From Burkholderia pyrrocinia (lineage in GTDB: Bacteria; Pseudomonadota; Gammaproteobacteria; Burkholderiales; Burkholderiaceae): a stretch of DNA of 64,000 nt. Location: positions 744,001-808,000 of the forward strand of contig NZ_CP011504.1 of NCBI RefSeq assembly GCF_001028665.1, given 5' to 3'. Positions 34,395 through 44,366 of the stretch are shown piece after piece. Made by a program: the position numbers and the translations under genes. Positions within the stretch are counted from its first letter, which is position 1, and each line of letters begins with the position of its first letter. The notes below the pieces were generated by a model that worked only from the letters and a program-made list of their open reading frames with translations, was not told the origin of the DNA and did not search any database.

Positions 34395-35270
34395 ATGAAG
34401 ATGCTCGATCACGACGTGCTGGCCACCGTCGTCGCCGTCGCGGAGACGGGCAACATGACCCGCGCCGCCGAGGCCGTGAACCGCTCGCAGTCGGCCGTGA
34501 GCATGCAGATCAAGAGCCTGGAAGACGCGATCGGGCGGCCGCTGTTCGTGCGCAAGCCGCGCAGCATCGTGCTGACGCGCGAGGGCGAGGTGCTGCTGGG
34601 ATTCGCCAGACGAATGCTGGCGCTGCGCGACGAGGCCTGGGCGGCCGTGGTGCGGCCGGAAGTGACCGGCAAGGTCGTGATCGGCGTGCCGGACGACTAT
34701 GCGTCGTCGCTGCTGCCGTCGGTCCTGAAGAAATTCTCGGCGACCTACCCGAAGGTCGAGATCCAGGTGATGGGGCTGCCGAGCAGCGCGCTCGCGCCGC
34801 TGATCAAGGAAGGCACCGTCGATCTCGTGTGCGGCACGCGCATCAAGGGGCTGACCGGCGACTTCATCCGCCACGAGCCGATGGCGTGGGCCGCGATGAC
34901 GAACGGGCCGCGCGTGTGGGAAGAACGGCCGCTGCCGATCGCGGTGTTCATGCCGGGCAGCGTCGCGCGCGAGAACGCGATCCGCAGCCTCGAACGCGCG
35001 AAGGTGCCGTATCGCACCTCGTATGAAAGCCCGAGCCTGCTCGGGCTGCTCAGCATGGTCGAGGCCGGCCTCGCGGTCGCGCCGCTCGCGCGCTGCGCGA
35101 TTCCCGCGCAACTGTCGATGCTCGGCCGCTCGCACGGGCTGCCCGACCTGCCGCCGCTCGAACTGATCCTGGCGCGCAGCACGAAATCGAAGCGGCCGCC
35201 GTGCGACTTCCTCGCGGAACAGTTGATGGAGGATCTGCAGCGGCAGACCGGGCAAACCGGCGACGCGTGA
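34395..35270 (+). CDS. LysR-type transcriptional regulator divergent from DUF3422
   Basis: 291 residues; the first ATG (34395) is used, a second Met at residue 3 is possible. Helix-turn-helix LATVVAVAETGNMTRAAEAVNRSQSAVSMQIKSLEDAIG, effector domain GVPDDYASSLLPSVLKKFSA and SMVEAGLAVAPLARCAIP, of the LrhA/HexA-like branch. It shares a 129-bp divergent promoter with DUF3422, its likely target. Its stop codon abuts the convergent small gene ending at 35271. Confidence 0.88.
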   Translation: MKMLDHDVLATVVAVAETGNMTRAAEAVNRSQSAVSMQIKSLEDAIGRPLFVRKPRSIVLTREGEVLLGFARRMLALRDEAWAAVVRPEVTGKVVIGVPDDYASSLLPSVLKKFSATYPKVEIQVMGLPSSALAPLIKEGTVDLVCGTRIKGLTGDFIRHEPMAWAAMTNGPRVWEERPLPIAVFMPGSVARENAIRSLERAKVPYRTSYESPSLLGLLSMVEAGLAVAPLARCAIPAQLSMLGRSHGLPDLPPLELILARSTKSKRPPCDFLAEQLMEDLQRQTGQTGDA

Positions 35271-35519
35271 TCAACGCGTCGCGCCAAACCCCGCCGCGGC
35301 CAGCGCCGCATTGACGTTCGCCGCGACCGCATCGACGCGCTCGGTGTCGACCGACCACTGATGGCCGTCGGGCACGACGATCGCCTGATGCAGCAGCACT
35401 TCGGCCACGCGAACCGTCGTCATGAGCTGCCGCGCAAGCTGCCGGCCCGACGGCAGCGACGCGGTCCGCACGCGTCGGCTTGCCGGCCGCGCGGTACGCA
35501 CTTCTTCGGTGAGGTACAT
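35271..35519 (-). CDS. Small hypothetical protein
   Basis: 82 residues from the ATG at 35519, with GGAGG four bases upstream, which argues against the longer frame reaching 35648. The C-terminal half (TTVRVAEVLLHQAIVVPDG) ends in an amphipathic helix VDAVAANVNAALAAAGFG; the N-terminus is Arg-rich. No signal peptide, no known family. Convergent with, and directly touching, the LysR gene. Confidence 0.65.
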   Translation of the reverse strand: MYLTEEVRTARPASRRVRTASLPSGRQLARQLMTTVRVAEVLLHQAIVVPDGHQWSVDTERVDAVAANVNAALAAAGFGATR

Positions 35520-35663
35520 GAACCCTCCGTATTCAGGATCGGCGCCGCGCGCGACGCGGCGCACGAACATCCGCCGCCGGCCGGCGGACAGCACCGCGAC
35601 CGGCGATCCGGCCGCGAATCGATCGAGCAACAAGCAACGAACGCGCAATAACCGTTCGCGTGC

Positions 35664-36014
35664 TCACCGGGCCTGCGGCCTGACGCGCAACCGGCGCGCG
35701 ACGGGCCCGATCACCGCATCGGCCTGCTGCGCGATCAGCGTGTGCAACGTGAAGTCCAGATCTTCCGGCGCGATCTCGAAGTGCACATGGATCACGTCGC
35801 GCACGGCGCGCGCGCTGACGACATACACGCCGAGCGGCGAATGCAGCAGCGCCGCGAGGCGGGCGCGCGCGAGTTCGCCGGAGTCGGCCGTCAGCGTGAC
35901 GGGCAACTGCAGGCGCGGGCGCGCAGGCGGGAACGGAATGACGTTGTTGCGTGCGCCGGCGCGCAACCGGCGGCCGGCGACATCGAAGGCGGGAACGGGA
36001 TGGATGAAGGTCAT
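35664..36014 (-). CDS. Hypothetical protein with a C-terminal ACT-like strand/helix pattern
   Basis: 116 residues if started at the ATG at 36014; in-frame starts at 36050 (ATG) and 36086 (TTG) are also possible because none has a clear ribosome site. The N-terminus MTFIHPVPAFDVAG is followed by an Arg/Pro stretch. The C-terminal 70 residues alternate strand and helix (LQLPVTLTADSGELARARLA, then DVIHVHFEIAPEDLDFTLH), suggesting a small alpha/beta domain. No family recognised. The 303-bp gap up to the LysR gene holds only the 9-bp tandem repeat. Confidence 0.55.
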   Translation of the reverse strand: MTFIHPVPAFDVAGRRLRAGARNNVIPFPPARPRLQLPVTLTADSGELARARLAALLHSPLGVYVVSARAVRDVIHVHFEIAPEDLDFTLHTLIAQQADAVIGPVARRLRVRPQAR

Positions 36015-36061
36015 GGAGCGGACGGAAGCCGTCTCGGCTGTTCGACACATGACCAGCTTAG

Positions 36062-37329
<1,268 letters not shown>

Positions 37330-37331
<2 letters not shown>

Positions 37332-37349
37332 CGGAATTACTCGCTTTCG
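37330..37349. promoter_or_regulatory. 20-bp motif, copy 1, in the LysR/fae spacer
   Basis: ATCGGAATTACTCGCTTTCG. Two further copies occur between proX and the porin gene (61487-61504 inverted and 61723-61742). It overlaps the first possible ATG of the LysR gene, another hint that this ATG is not used. The rest of the 37350-37657 spacer shows no gene. Confidence 0.5.
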
Positions 37350-37657
37350 AAAAGAAAAGGGAAGACGAAAGATAGGGCTCGGAGTACGCCGATTGTTGTC
37401 CAGATGCGCTCGGCCCTCCAACCCCTGCCCGGGTATGACAAACCCGGAGCCTGCACGCGAAAAACCGCCCGCCGATCTCGCCCCGCATGCCGTCGCGGCG
37501 GCAGCCGCGGCCCGCCCGGCGGGCGTTTGCGCGCCGGGCCCAGGGCTTTCCCGGAGACGACGAAAACTCATAGCCCGATCAGAAAACATCGATTCACCGG
37601 CCGCCGCGCGGCCCACCACAATCGCCTCACATCCAACCTCATCGACGAGACACAGCA

Positions 37658-38182
37658 ATGACCGCATCCCAACCCAGGCAGCTCTATATCGGCGAAGGCT
37701 TCGAAGGCCCCGGCGTCAACCTCGCGCACATCAACGTGCTGGTCGGCCCGCGCAACGGCCCGGCCGGACAGGCCTTCGCGACCGCGCTCGCGACGCCGTC
37801 GGCTGGCCATGCGCCGTTCGTCGTGATCGCGCAGCCGGGCGTGCCGACCAAGCCGCTCACGCTGTACGTGAACAAGGCGCAGATCGCCGGCGACTTCCAC
37901 GGCAATGCCACGTGGGGCGCATCGCAGGCCGGCATCGCGAAGGCCGTGGCCGAAGCGCTCGAGAACGGCACGCTGCCGCCCGAAGCGGAAAACGACTGGG
38001 TCGTCGTGTCGGCGAACTGGGTGAACCCGCAGACCGACGATCTCGACGCCGTGTTCGAGAACAACTACCGCGCGTGCCGCAATGCGATCGTCGCCGCGAT
38101 GGAAGGGCTGCCGCATCGCGACGCCGTGTTCGCCGCCGCGCGCGACGTGTCGAACCCGTTCTACACGCCGAAAAAGAACTGA
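37658..38182 (+). CDS. fae: Formaldehyde-activating enzyme homologue (Fae-like)
   Basis: 174 residues from the ATG at 37658. The N-terminal IGEGFEGPGVNLAHINVLVGP contains His24, aligned with the catalytic His of methylotroph Fae (AHIDLIIGP), and the FEGPG, PTKPLTLYVNK and NYRACRNAI segments fit the family. Classical Fae condenses formaldehyde with tetrahydromethanopterin; no other gene of that pathway is in the window, so this may be a paralogue acting on another aldehyde or cofactor. First of a set with AKR and SSDH (gaps 40 and 30 bp), hence likely an aldehyde-handling operon. Confidence 0.85.
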   Translation: MTASQPRQLYIGEGFEGPGVNLAHINVLVGPRNGPAGQAFATALATPSAGHAPFVVIAQPGVPTKPLTLYVNKAQIAGDFHGNATWGASQAGIAKAVAEALENGTLPPEAENDWVVVSANWVNPQTDDLDAVFENNYRACRNAIVAAMEGLPHRDAVFAAARDVSNPFYTPKKN

Positions 38183-38222
38183 CAGACAACGAGCGGCCGG
38201 CAAGGCCGCACCAGGAGGAAGC

Positions 38223-39245
38223 ATGGAATACGTCCGCCTCGGCCAGTCCGGCCTGAAGGTGTCCCGCCTGTGTCTCGGCACGATGAACATGGGCACCCCC
38301 GAATGGAAGCCGTGGATCTTCGACGAAGCGCAGAGCGAGCCGATCGTGCGTCGCGCGCTCGACGCCGGCGTCAACTTCATCGATCTCGCGGATTTCTATT
38401 CGACGGGCGTCGGCGAGGAAGTGGTCGGCCGCATCCTGAAGCGCAACGCGCGCCGCGAGGAGCTCGTCGTGACGACCAAGGTCGGCTACGACATGGGCAG
38501 TTATCCGAACGCGGGCGGCCATTCGCGCAAGCACGTGCTCGACGGCATCGACGGTTCGCTGAAGCGGCTCGGGATGGATTACGTCGACATCTTCATGCTG
38601 CACTTCTTCGACGTGAACACGCCCGTCGAGGAAACGATGAGCGCGCTGCACGACATCGTGCGCGCGGGCAAGGCGCGCTACATCGGCGTATCGACGATGT
38701 ACACGTGGCAGTTCGCGAAGATCATGCAGGCGTGCGAGCGCAACGGCTGGGACAAGCCGATCAACATGCAGCTTCAGCTCAACCTCGCATATCGCGAGGA
38801 AGAGCGCGAGATGGTGCCGTACTGCATCGACCAGGGCGTCGGCGTGTCGGTGTTCAGCCCGCTCGCGCGCGGCCTGCTGACCTGCGAGCCGCAATCGACG
38901 CGCAACCAGACCGACTTCTTCACCGCGCAGATGTACGGCGACGCATCGTCGCTCGCGATCGCCGCATCGGTCGCGAAGGTCGCGAAGCGGCGCGGCGTGC
39001 CGCCCGCGCAGATCGCGCAGGCGTGGGTGCTGAGCCGGCCCGGCATCGCGAGCATGCTGGTGGGCGCGGATTCCGTCGCGCAGTTCGACAGCGCGCTCGG
39101 CGCGCTCGAAACGCAGCTCACCGACGAGGAGCTGCACGAACTGGAACGCAACTACACGCCGTGCGACCTGATCAACGACTACACGGCCGGCAAGCGCATC
39201 GCGCGCGAGTCGCGTCCGGCGCAGGGCAGTTTCGCGGCCGACTGA
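38223..39245 (+). CDS. Aldo/keto reductase
   Basis: 340 residues from the ATG at 38223, behind an AGGAGGAAGC ribosome site. TIM-barrel AKR: LGQSGLKVSRLCLGTMNMG at the start, catalytic Asp/Tyr in NFIDLADFYSTG, Lys in VVTTKVGYD, His in DIFMLHFFD, and the NADP-binding SPLARGLL. The Asp-x-x-x-x-Tyr-Lys-His tetrad is intact. It belongs to the broad YajO/Tas-like group reducing aldehydes or ketones with NADPH. Located between fae and gabD in an operon-like series. Confidence 0.9.
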   Translation: MEYVRLGQSGLKVSRLCLGTMNMGTPEWKPWIFDEAQSEPIVRRALDAGVNFIDLADFYSTGVGEEVVGRILKRNARREELVVTTKVGYDMGSYPNAGGHSRKHVLDGIDGSLKRLGMDYVDIFMLHFFDVNTPVEETMSALHDIVRAGKARYIGVSTMYTWQFAKIMQACERNGWDKPINMQLQLNLAYREEEREMVPYCIDQGVGVSVFSPLARGLLTCEPQSTRNQTDFFTAQMYGDASSLAIAASVAKVAKRRGVPPAQIAQAWVLSRPGIASMLVGADSVAQFDSALGALETQLTDEELHELERNYTPCDLINDYTAGKRIARESRPAQGSFAAD

Positions 39246-39275
39246 AGCACTGAGGCACTGAAGGAACCACAAACA

Positions 39276-40727
39276 ATGAACGAATTTCTGAGGACCGGCC
39301 ATTACATCGGCGGTGAATGGCACGAATCGCATGATGCGAGCGACGCAACCTATCCGGTGCTGAACCCGGCGACCGGCGAGACGATCGCGAAGGTCGCGAA
39401 AGGCGGCGCCGACGATACGCAGCGCGCGATCGATGCGGCCGCGCACGCGTTTCCCGCGTGGCGCGCACTGACCGCGAAAGAGCGCGGCGCCCGCGTGAAG
39501 CGCTGGGGCGAGCTGATGCTCGAACACCGCGACGCACTCGCCGAGCTGCTGACGCGCGAACAGGGCAAGCCGCTTGCGGAAGCGCGCGGCGAAGTCGCGT
39601 ACGCGGCGAGCTTTCTCGAATGGTTCGCGGAAGAAGCGAAGCGCATGTACGGCGATGTGATCCCGAGCCCGAAGCCGAACGCGCAGATCGTCGTCACGCG
39701 CGAGCCGGTCGGCGTCGTCGCGGCGATCACGCCATGGAATTTCCCGCTCGCGATGATCACGCGCAAGGCGGGCCCCGCGCTCGCGGCCGGCTGCACGATG
39801 GTGCTGAAGCCGTCCGAGGAAACGCCGCTGTCGGCGTTCGCGCTCGCGGTGCTCGCCGAGCGCGCGGGCGTGCCGGCCGGCGTGTTCAACGTCGTGTCGG
39901 GCGATGCAGTCGCGATCGGCGAGACGCTGACGAGCTCGTCCGTCGTGCGCAAGCTGTCGTTCACGGGCTCGACGCGGGTCGGCAAGCTGCTCGCGAAGCA
40001 GTCGGCCGACACACTGAAGAAGCTGTCGCTCGAACTCGGCGGCAACGCACCGTTCATCGTGTTCGACGATGCCGATCTCGATGCGGCAGTCGTTGGCGCG
40101 ATCGCGTCGAAGTTCCGCAACACAGGCCAGACCTGCGTGTGCGTAAACCGCTTCCTCGTACAGGACGGCGTGTACGACGCGTTCACGCGCAAGCTCGCGG
40201 ACGCCGTGCGCACGCTGCGCGTCGGCAACGCGCTCGCGGGCGACGTCGACCAGGGGCCGCTGATCAACGAAGCGGCGCTCGGCAAGGTCGAGCGGCACGT
40301 CGCCGATGCCGCCGCGAAGGGTGCGAGCGTGCTCACCGGCGGCAAGCGTCACGCGCTCGGCGGCACGTTCTACGAGCCGACCGTGCTGACCGGCATGACG
40401 CCCGACATGCTGATCGCCGAAGAGGAAACCTTCGGCCCGGTCGCCGGCTGCTTCCGCTTCACGACCGAGGACGAAGCCGTCGCCGCGGCCAACGACACGC
40501 CGTTCGGGCTGTCCGCGTATTTCTACACGCGCGACCTCGGCCGCGCGTGGCGCGTGTCGGGTGCGCTGGAAAGCGGGATGGTCGGCGTCAACGACGGGAT
40601 CATCTCGACCGAAGTCGCGCCGTTCGGCGGCGTCAAGCAATCGGGGCTCGGCCGCGAAGGCTCGAAGTACGGCCTCGACGAATACGTGGAACTCAAGTAC
40701 ACGCTGATGGCCGGCCTCGGCCGCTGA
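39276..40727 (+). CDS. gabD: NAD(P)-dependent succinate-semialdehyde dehydrogenase family enzyme
   Basis: 483 residues. Conserved ITPWNFPLAMITRKAGPALAAGC, GSTRVGKLLA, base Glu in SLELGGNAP, nucleophile Cys287 in NTGQTCVCVNRF, ETFGPVAGCF, and the GabD-type C-terminus GVKQSGLGREGSKYGLDEYVE. The second Cys, two residues after the nucleophile, is the redox-switch pair seen in GabD. It oxidises succinate semialdehyde to succinate; other short semialdehydes are possible given the fae/AKR company. A small GACCGC/GCGGTC hairpin follows at 40740-40756. Confidence 0.9.
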   Translation: MNEFLRTGHYIGGEWHESHDASDATYPVLNPATGETIAKVAKGGADDTQRAIDAAAHAFPAWRALTAKERGARVKRWGELMLEHRDALAELLTREQGKPLAEARGEVAYAASFLEWFAEEAKRMYGDVIPSPKPNAQIVVTREPVGVVAAITPWNFPLAMITRKAGPALAAGCTMVLKPSEETPLSAFALAVLAERAGVPAGVFNVVSGDAVAIGETLTSSSVVRKLSFTGSTRVGKLLAKQSADTLKKLSLELGGNAPFIVFDDADLDAAVVGAIASKFRNTGQTCVCVNRFLVQDGVYDAFTRKLADAVRTLRVGNALAGDVDQGPLINEAALGKVERHVADAAAKGASVLTGGKRHALGGTFYEPTVLTGMTPDMLIAEEETFGPVAGCFRFTTEDEAVAAANDTPFGLSAYFYTRDLGRAWRVSGALESGMVGVNDGIISTEVAPFGGVKQSGLGREGSKYGLDEYVELKYTLMAGLGR

Positions 40728-40795
40728 CCGCTGACCTCTGACCGCTCTCCGCGGTCGATCCGCGCCGCGCGCCGCCCGGCCGCGCGGCGCCCCGC

Positions 40796-41974
40796 ACGGC
40801 TCTCGCGACGTCGTTCGACGCGTTCTGGATGGGGATGATCGGCAGCTCGGCGCTGATCGGCATCTTCTTCGGCAGCCTCGTGTTCGGCTGGCCGTCCGAC
40901 CGGATGGGCCGGCAGAAGACCTTCCTGACGAGCTTCGTGATCATCACCGCGGCCGCGTTCGCGCAGTTCTTCGTGAGCTCGCCGCTCGAATTGTGCGTGC
41001 TGCGCGTGCTGATCGGCTTCGGGATGGGCGGCGACTTCACGGTCGGCCACGCGATCCTCGCCGAATTCTCGCCGCGCAAGCATCGCGGCGCGTTGCTCGG
41101 TTCGTTCAGCGTGATCTGGACGATCGGCTATGTCGCCGCGAACGTGCTCGGCCTCGCGTACAGCGACGCCGCGCCCGACGCATGGCGCTGGCTGCTCGCG
41201 TCGGCGGCATTGCCCGCGCTGATCGTGCTGGTGCTGCTGATCGGCACGCCCGAATCGCCGCGCTGGCTGCTCGGCAAGGGCCGCGTGCAGGAAGCGCGCG
41301 CGATCGTCGCGAAGCATTTCGGGCCGCACGTGATGCTCGACGGCTCGACCGATCCGCATGCGAATGCGGGCTTCTCGCGACTGTTCCAGCGCGACCTGAT
41401 CCGCCGGACGGTCTTCAACTGCGCGTTCTTCGTGTGTCTCGTGATTCCGAATTTCGCGATCTACACGTTCCTGCCGACGATCCTGAAAACGATCGGCCTC
41501 GCCGAAGGCTTCGGTGCCGACCTGCTGCTGAACGGCTTTCTCGTGCTCGGCGCGCTGATCGGCATCTGGCTGACGATCCGGTTGTCGCGGCGCGGTTTCC
41601 TGATCGGCTCGTTCGCGGTGACGTACGCGTCGCTCGTCGCGCTGGCGGTGCTGCCGTCGGCGGCGGCCGTCGCGATGATCGTCGCGTTCGCGATCTTCAC
41701 GTTGACGATGTCGGCGTTCAGCAACCTCGTCGGCGTGTTCCCGCCCGAGTGCTTTTCGACCGAGGTGCGCGCGAGCGGCGTCGGGCTGGCGATCGCGTGT
41801 AGTCGACTCGGTTCGGCGATCGGCACGTTCCTGCTGCCGGTCGGCATCGCGACGCTCGGCTTTCACGCGACGATGTTCGCGCTGGCCGGCGTGCTGCTGG
41901 TGGGGATGATCGTGTCGATCGCGTGGGCGCCGGAGACGAAGCACCTGACACTGGAGGAGGCGTCGGGGCATTGA
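40796..41974 (+). pseudogene. 5'-truncated MFS (sugar-porter-like) transporter gene
   Basis: From about residue 1 of the visible frame the sequence is a good MFS protein: FFGSLVFGWPSDRMGRQKTF is the A-motif after helix 2, followed by about 10 more helices and a normal C-terminus (WAPETKHLTLEEASGH). The first helix and the usual 30-50 residues before it are missing: upstream of RTALATSFDAFW there is only GC-rich non-coding sequence, and no ribosome site fits. An internal ATG at 40829 could be used, but would give an 11-helix protein. Most likely a deletion fused this gene to the end of gabD. Confidence 0.7.
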
Positions 41975-42162
41975 CGATGGAGGCAGGCTTCGTGCTTGCC
42001 AGCGTCGGCACGCCCGGGGCTTTCGCATCGTCATACTGATCATGCGCCGCGGCGATGCGATGCGATGCGAAATGCGATCCGAACGAACCCGGCCGAGGCC
42101 GGGTTCTTGCATTCTTGCCGGAAGTTTTTTGCATTCCCGGCGAGACGGGAATCGCGAAACGC

Positions 42163-42462
42163 TCAGAACAGAATCGACGCGTAATCCCGCGCGCCGTGCA
42201 GGATGTGAAGAATATCGATCCGCGTCGGCGGATCGCCGACGACCCGATAGAAGATCTGATAGTTGCCGTACACGCGGTGCCGCACGCCGTGGCGCTCGAA
42301 GCGCGGTACCAGCGGAAACGCCAACGGCATCCCGGCCAGGCCCAGGCACTTGTCGCGAATCTCGCGCACGAAAGTCACGGCCCGTTGCGGATTGTCACGC
42401 GCGATGTAATCGGCAATCGCTTCGAGTTCGGCGATCGCGAAGTCCGACAGGCGGACGATCAC
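42163..42462 (-). CDS. parE: ParE/RelE-type toxin
   Basis: 99 residues starting at a GTG (42462) that overlaps the antitoxin stop (GTGA). Fold markers: IVRLSDFAIAELEAIADYIARDNPQRA, then GHRVYGNYQIFYRV-like RHRVYGNYQIFYRV and IDILHILHGARDY. ParE toxins inhibit DNA gyrase, RelE homologues cleave mRNA; the sequence fits the ParE branch because of the partner. Translational coupling to the antitoxin is typical of type II systems. Confidence 0.9.
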   Translation of the reverse strand: MIVRLSDFAIAELEAIADYIARDNPQRAVTFVREIRDKCLGLAGMPLAFPLVPRFERHGVRHRVYGNYQIFYRVVGDPPTRIDILHILHGARDYASILF

Positions 42463-42716
42463 GCCTGACGATCCGCCTGTGCCCGATACTTCGCCTCGAG
42501 GCGATCGAATACTTCCTCCGCATCGGCGCCGCGTCCTGCTTCCGCATCGGCCAGGCTGCGCGCGATGACCGCGTCCAGCGCATTCAGTTGCGCCTCGCGA
42601 TCCTGAATCAGGCGCACGCCTTCCCGGAGCACTTCGCTCTTGGAACCGTAACGCCCCGATTCGACCAGCTTCGCGACGTAAGCCTCCAGTTGCTGGCCCA
42701 GTTCGGCACTGATCAT
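42459..42716 (-). CDS. parD: ParD-type ribbon-helix-helix antitoxin
   Basis: 85 residues from the ATG at 42716, with AGGAGG upstream. N-terminal ribbon-helix-helix ISAELGQQLEAYVAKLVESG with YGSKSEVLREGVRLI, then an acidic toxin-binding tail. It should neutralise the downstream ParE and repress the pair's own promoter. The 42717-43083 gap holds the operator-like repeats and no clear gene. Confidence 0.92.
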   Translation of the reverse strand: MISAELGQQLEAYVAKLVESGRYGSKSEVLREGVRLIQDREAQLNALDAVIARSLADAEAGRGADAEEVFDRLEAKYRAQADRQA

Positions 42717-42754
42717 GTCGACCTCCTGACGGCATTGAATTCGATGCATGCAGG

Positions 42755-42780
42755 GTAACCCGGTTATCAACAGTTATCAA
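42755..42780. promoter_or_regulatory. Operator-like repeats upstream of parD
   Basis: GTTATCAA occurs twice in tandem (42763-42770 and 42773-42780), and GTAACC/GGTTAT form an imperfect dyad at 42755-42767. An AT-rich pocket about 45 bp before parD is where a ribbon-helix-helix antitoxin would bind. Confidence 0.45.
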
Positions 42781-43083
42781 GGGATGAACTCCAGACGGAT
42801 CGGGGCGAATGCAGGCGCCGCCGATCGGGCGGATGGACGGATGGACGGAACGGGACGCGCGTCGGGCAGGCTGCGGCGGCGCCGGGCATTCATCCGGTGA
42901 TCGCCTTCTCTCGTGCAGCCTTGCCGGGCCCTCACCGTGCGAACTCCGATCATGTTTGAAGGCATCGTCACGCCACAACCTGGCCTGAAGGTCTATCCGT
43001 TCGACGCCGGCGTGTTCGCCGAGCCCGCTACCGCGCGTTCGACTGGCCGTTCGGCGGACTCGGCCCGCCGGAACCGTGTCGAT

Positions 43084-43842
43084 ATGCTGGGTACTTTCCA
43101 CTCTTTGCCCGCAATCATGCCCGCCCAGCGCGTCGATCTCAGCCATGTTCTGCCGTACGAGACGACGTACTTCGACGATCGGCTCGCGGTCGATCGAAAC
43201 GATCTGGATATCTCCGCGTTGCTCGGCGTGAACGGCGACGTTACGGATACGCTGCTGGTCTCGTTGTGCGGGGCGCCTGCCGGATCGGATATTCAAGCGT
43301 ATCTCGACAGCGCGGACAGGTTGACTTTCAGCGTCACGCACCCTGCGTTGATCCGATCCGAGAATCGGATATCCGTTTTTCGAGAATCAGGCGTGTCCGC
43401 ACTCGAACTCAGAACGATCGATCTCGTCGATCACGCGATCGCAGGACTCGGCGCAGCGATGCTGTGGCGAATCGTTCGAGCATGCAATATGTTGGGGATC
43501 GTCCGGATAAGCACACTTGCCGCGGGCGGGCGCAAGGCCGCACCGAAGCCTGGCGGGCGCCGACTGTTTGGATATTACGCCTGGCCGCGCTTCGGCTTCG
43601 ATGCACCCATTCCCGCCCCGCACGGCGACGAAGCGGCGCTGTTTCAGTATTTCCAAGAGGACCCGGCCGGTCTGGCCGACGGATCGCTTCGGTCGCTACG
43701 TGCACTCTATGCGACGCGATTCGGGCGAGATTTCTGGCGCGTAGCGGGATCACATCGCTGGATGACATTCGACGTCACACCGCACAGCAAGTCTGTGCAG
43801 ACGTTACAGAAATACTTGATCGAAAAGGGGATTTACGAATGA
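43084..43842 (+). CDS. Hypothetical protein, first of an overlapping pair
   Basis: 252 residues if started at the ATG at 43084. The frame is open from 42913, and an ATG at 42952 (MFEGIVTPQPG) is another option; no ribosome site decides. Segments such as LSHVLPYETTYFDDRLAVD, RRLFGYYAWPRFGFDAP and FGRDFWRVAGSHRWMTFDV look like a folded globular protein, but I know no family. Composition is closer to the accessory genes than to the catabolic ones. Its stop overlaps the next start (ATGA), so the two are translationally coupled. Confidence 0.6.
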   Translation: MLGTFHSLPAIMPAQRVDLSHVLPYETTYFDDRLAVDRNDLDISALLGVNGDVTDTLLVSLCGAPAGSDIQAYLDSADRLTFSVTHPALIRSENRISVFRESGVSALELRTIDLVDHAIAGLGAAMLWRIVRACNMLGIVRISTLAAGGRKAAPKPGGRRLFGYYAWPRFGFDAPIPAPHGDEAALFQYFQEDPAGLADGSLRSLRALYATRFGRDFWRVAGSHRWMTFDVTPHSKSVQTLQKYLIEKGIYE

Positions 43843-44192
43843 CCGCAAAGCACGCTCCGATCGCCGGATTCCGGATGACACGGGCCACGTCGAAGCGTGG
43901 CCGCCCGATGAGCAAGCATCGTCCCGTTCGCCTCTCGGAAGCCCGCCAGCTCCTTGACGCGTTCGTCGCGCGCGAACTCCATCACTGCCTGGCGCGTGTC
44001 ATGCGCAGGTCCGCGCTGGAGCACGACGCGCAGGCGGCCGCCGCACTCGCAATCCGGCCTCGACGAGCCGTCTTCAAGGTCGAGCGCATCGATCCCTCGA
44101 AGTGCCAGTTGCCGAACATATCGTCGGCCGAAGCAGAAGCCATGGCCCGCCGTGAAACGCTCATGCACTTCGGGCTGGATCCCGACTCGTAA
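43839..44192 (+). CDS. Hypothetical small basic protein, second of the overlapping pair
   Basis: 117 residues from the ATG at 43839, overlapping the previous gene by 4 bases. Very basic N-terminus (MTRATSKRGRPMSKHRP), then a helix LSEARQLLDAFVARELHHCL and a C-terminal AEAEAMARRETLMHFGLDPDS. The tail resembles a DNA- or RNA-binding accessory protein, but no family is recognised. Coupled expression with a larger unknown protein beside a toxin-antitoxin pair makes a two-component module (for example effector and regulator) possible; unproven. Confidence 0.6.
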   Translation: MTAKHAPIAGFRMTRATSKRGRPMSKHRPVRLSEARQLLDAFVARELHHCLARVMRRSALEHDAQAAAALAIRPRRAVFKVERIDPSKCQLPNISSAEAEAMARRETLMHFGLDPDS

Positions 44193-44228
44193 CCGGCGGC
44201 GACGGAAAGAAACCGCGTGGCTCGAGTC

Positions 44229-44272
44229 GTCAACGATCGTGCCGATCTCCGTTCTCGGTAACGATCGTTGAC
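44229..44272. other. 12-bp perfect inverted repeat with a 20-bp spacer
   Basis: GTCAACGATCGT (44229-44240) and ACGATCGTTGAC (44261-44272). Located between two convergent genes (the unknown pair and a LysR). No T-run, so bidirectional termination is not obvious. The long spacer is unusual for a terminator and fits a protein-binding or recombination site as well. Confidence 0.6.
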
Positions 44273-44366
44273 AGATACTGCGACCGGAAGCACGACAAGA
44301 CAAACGTGGACTGATCCGATTGTTTCCACGTCCTGATCAGCCGCGACTCACCGCCACGCCCGCCCC

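Noticed and set aside
37857..40640. A 927-residue minus-strand open frame across fae, AKR and gabD
   Set aside because: Antisense shadow of three well-identified genes in high-GC DNA.
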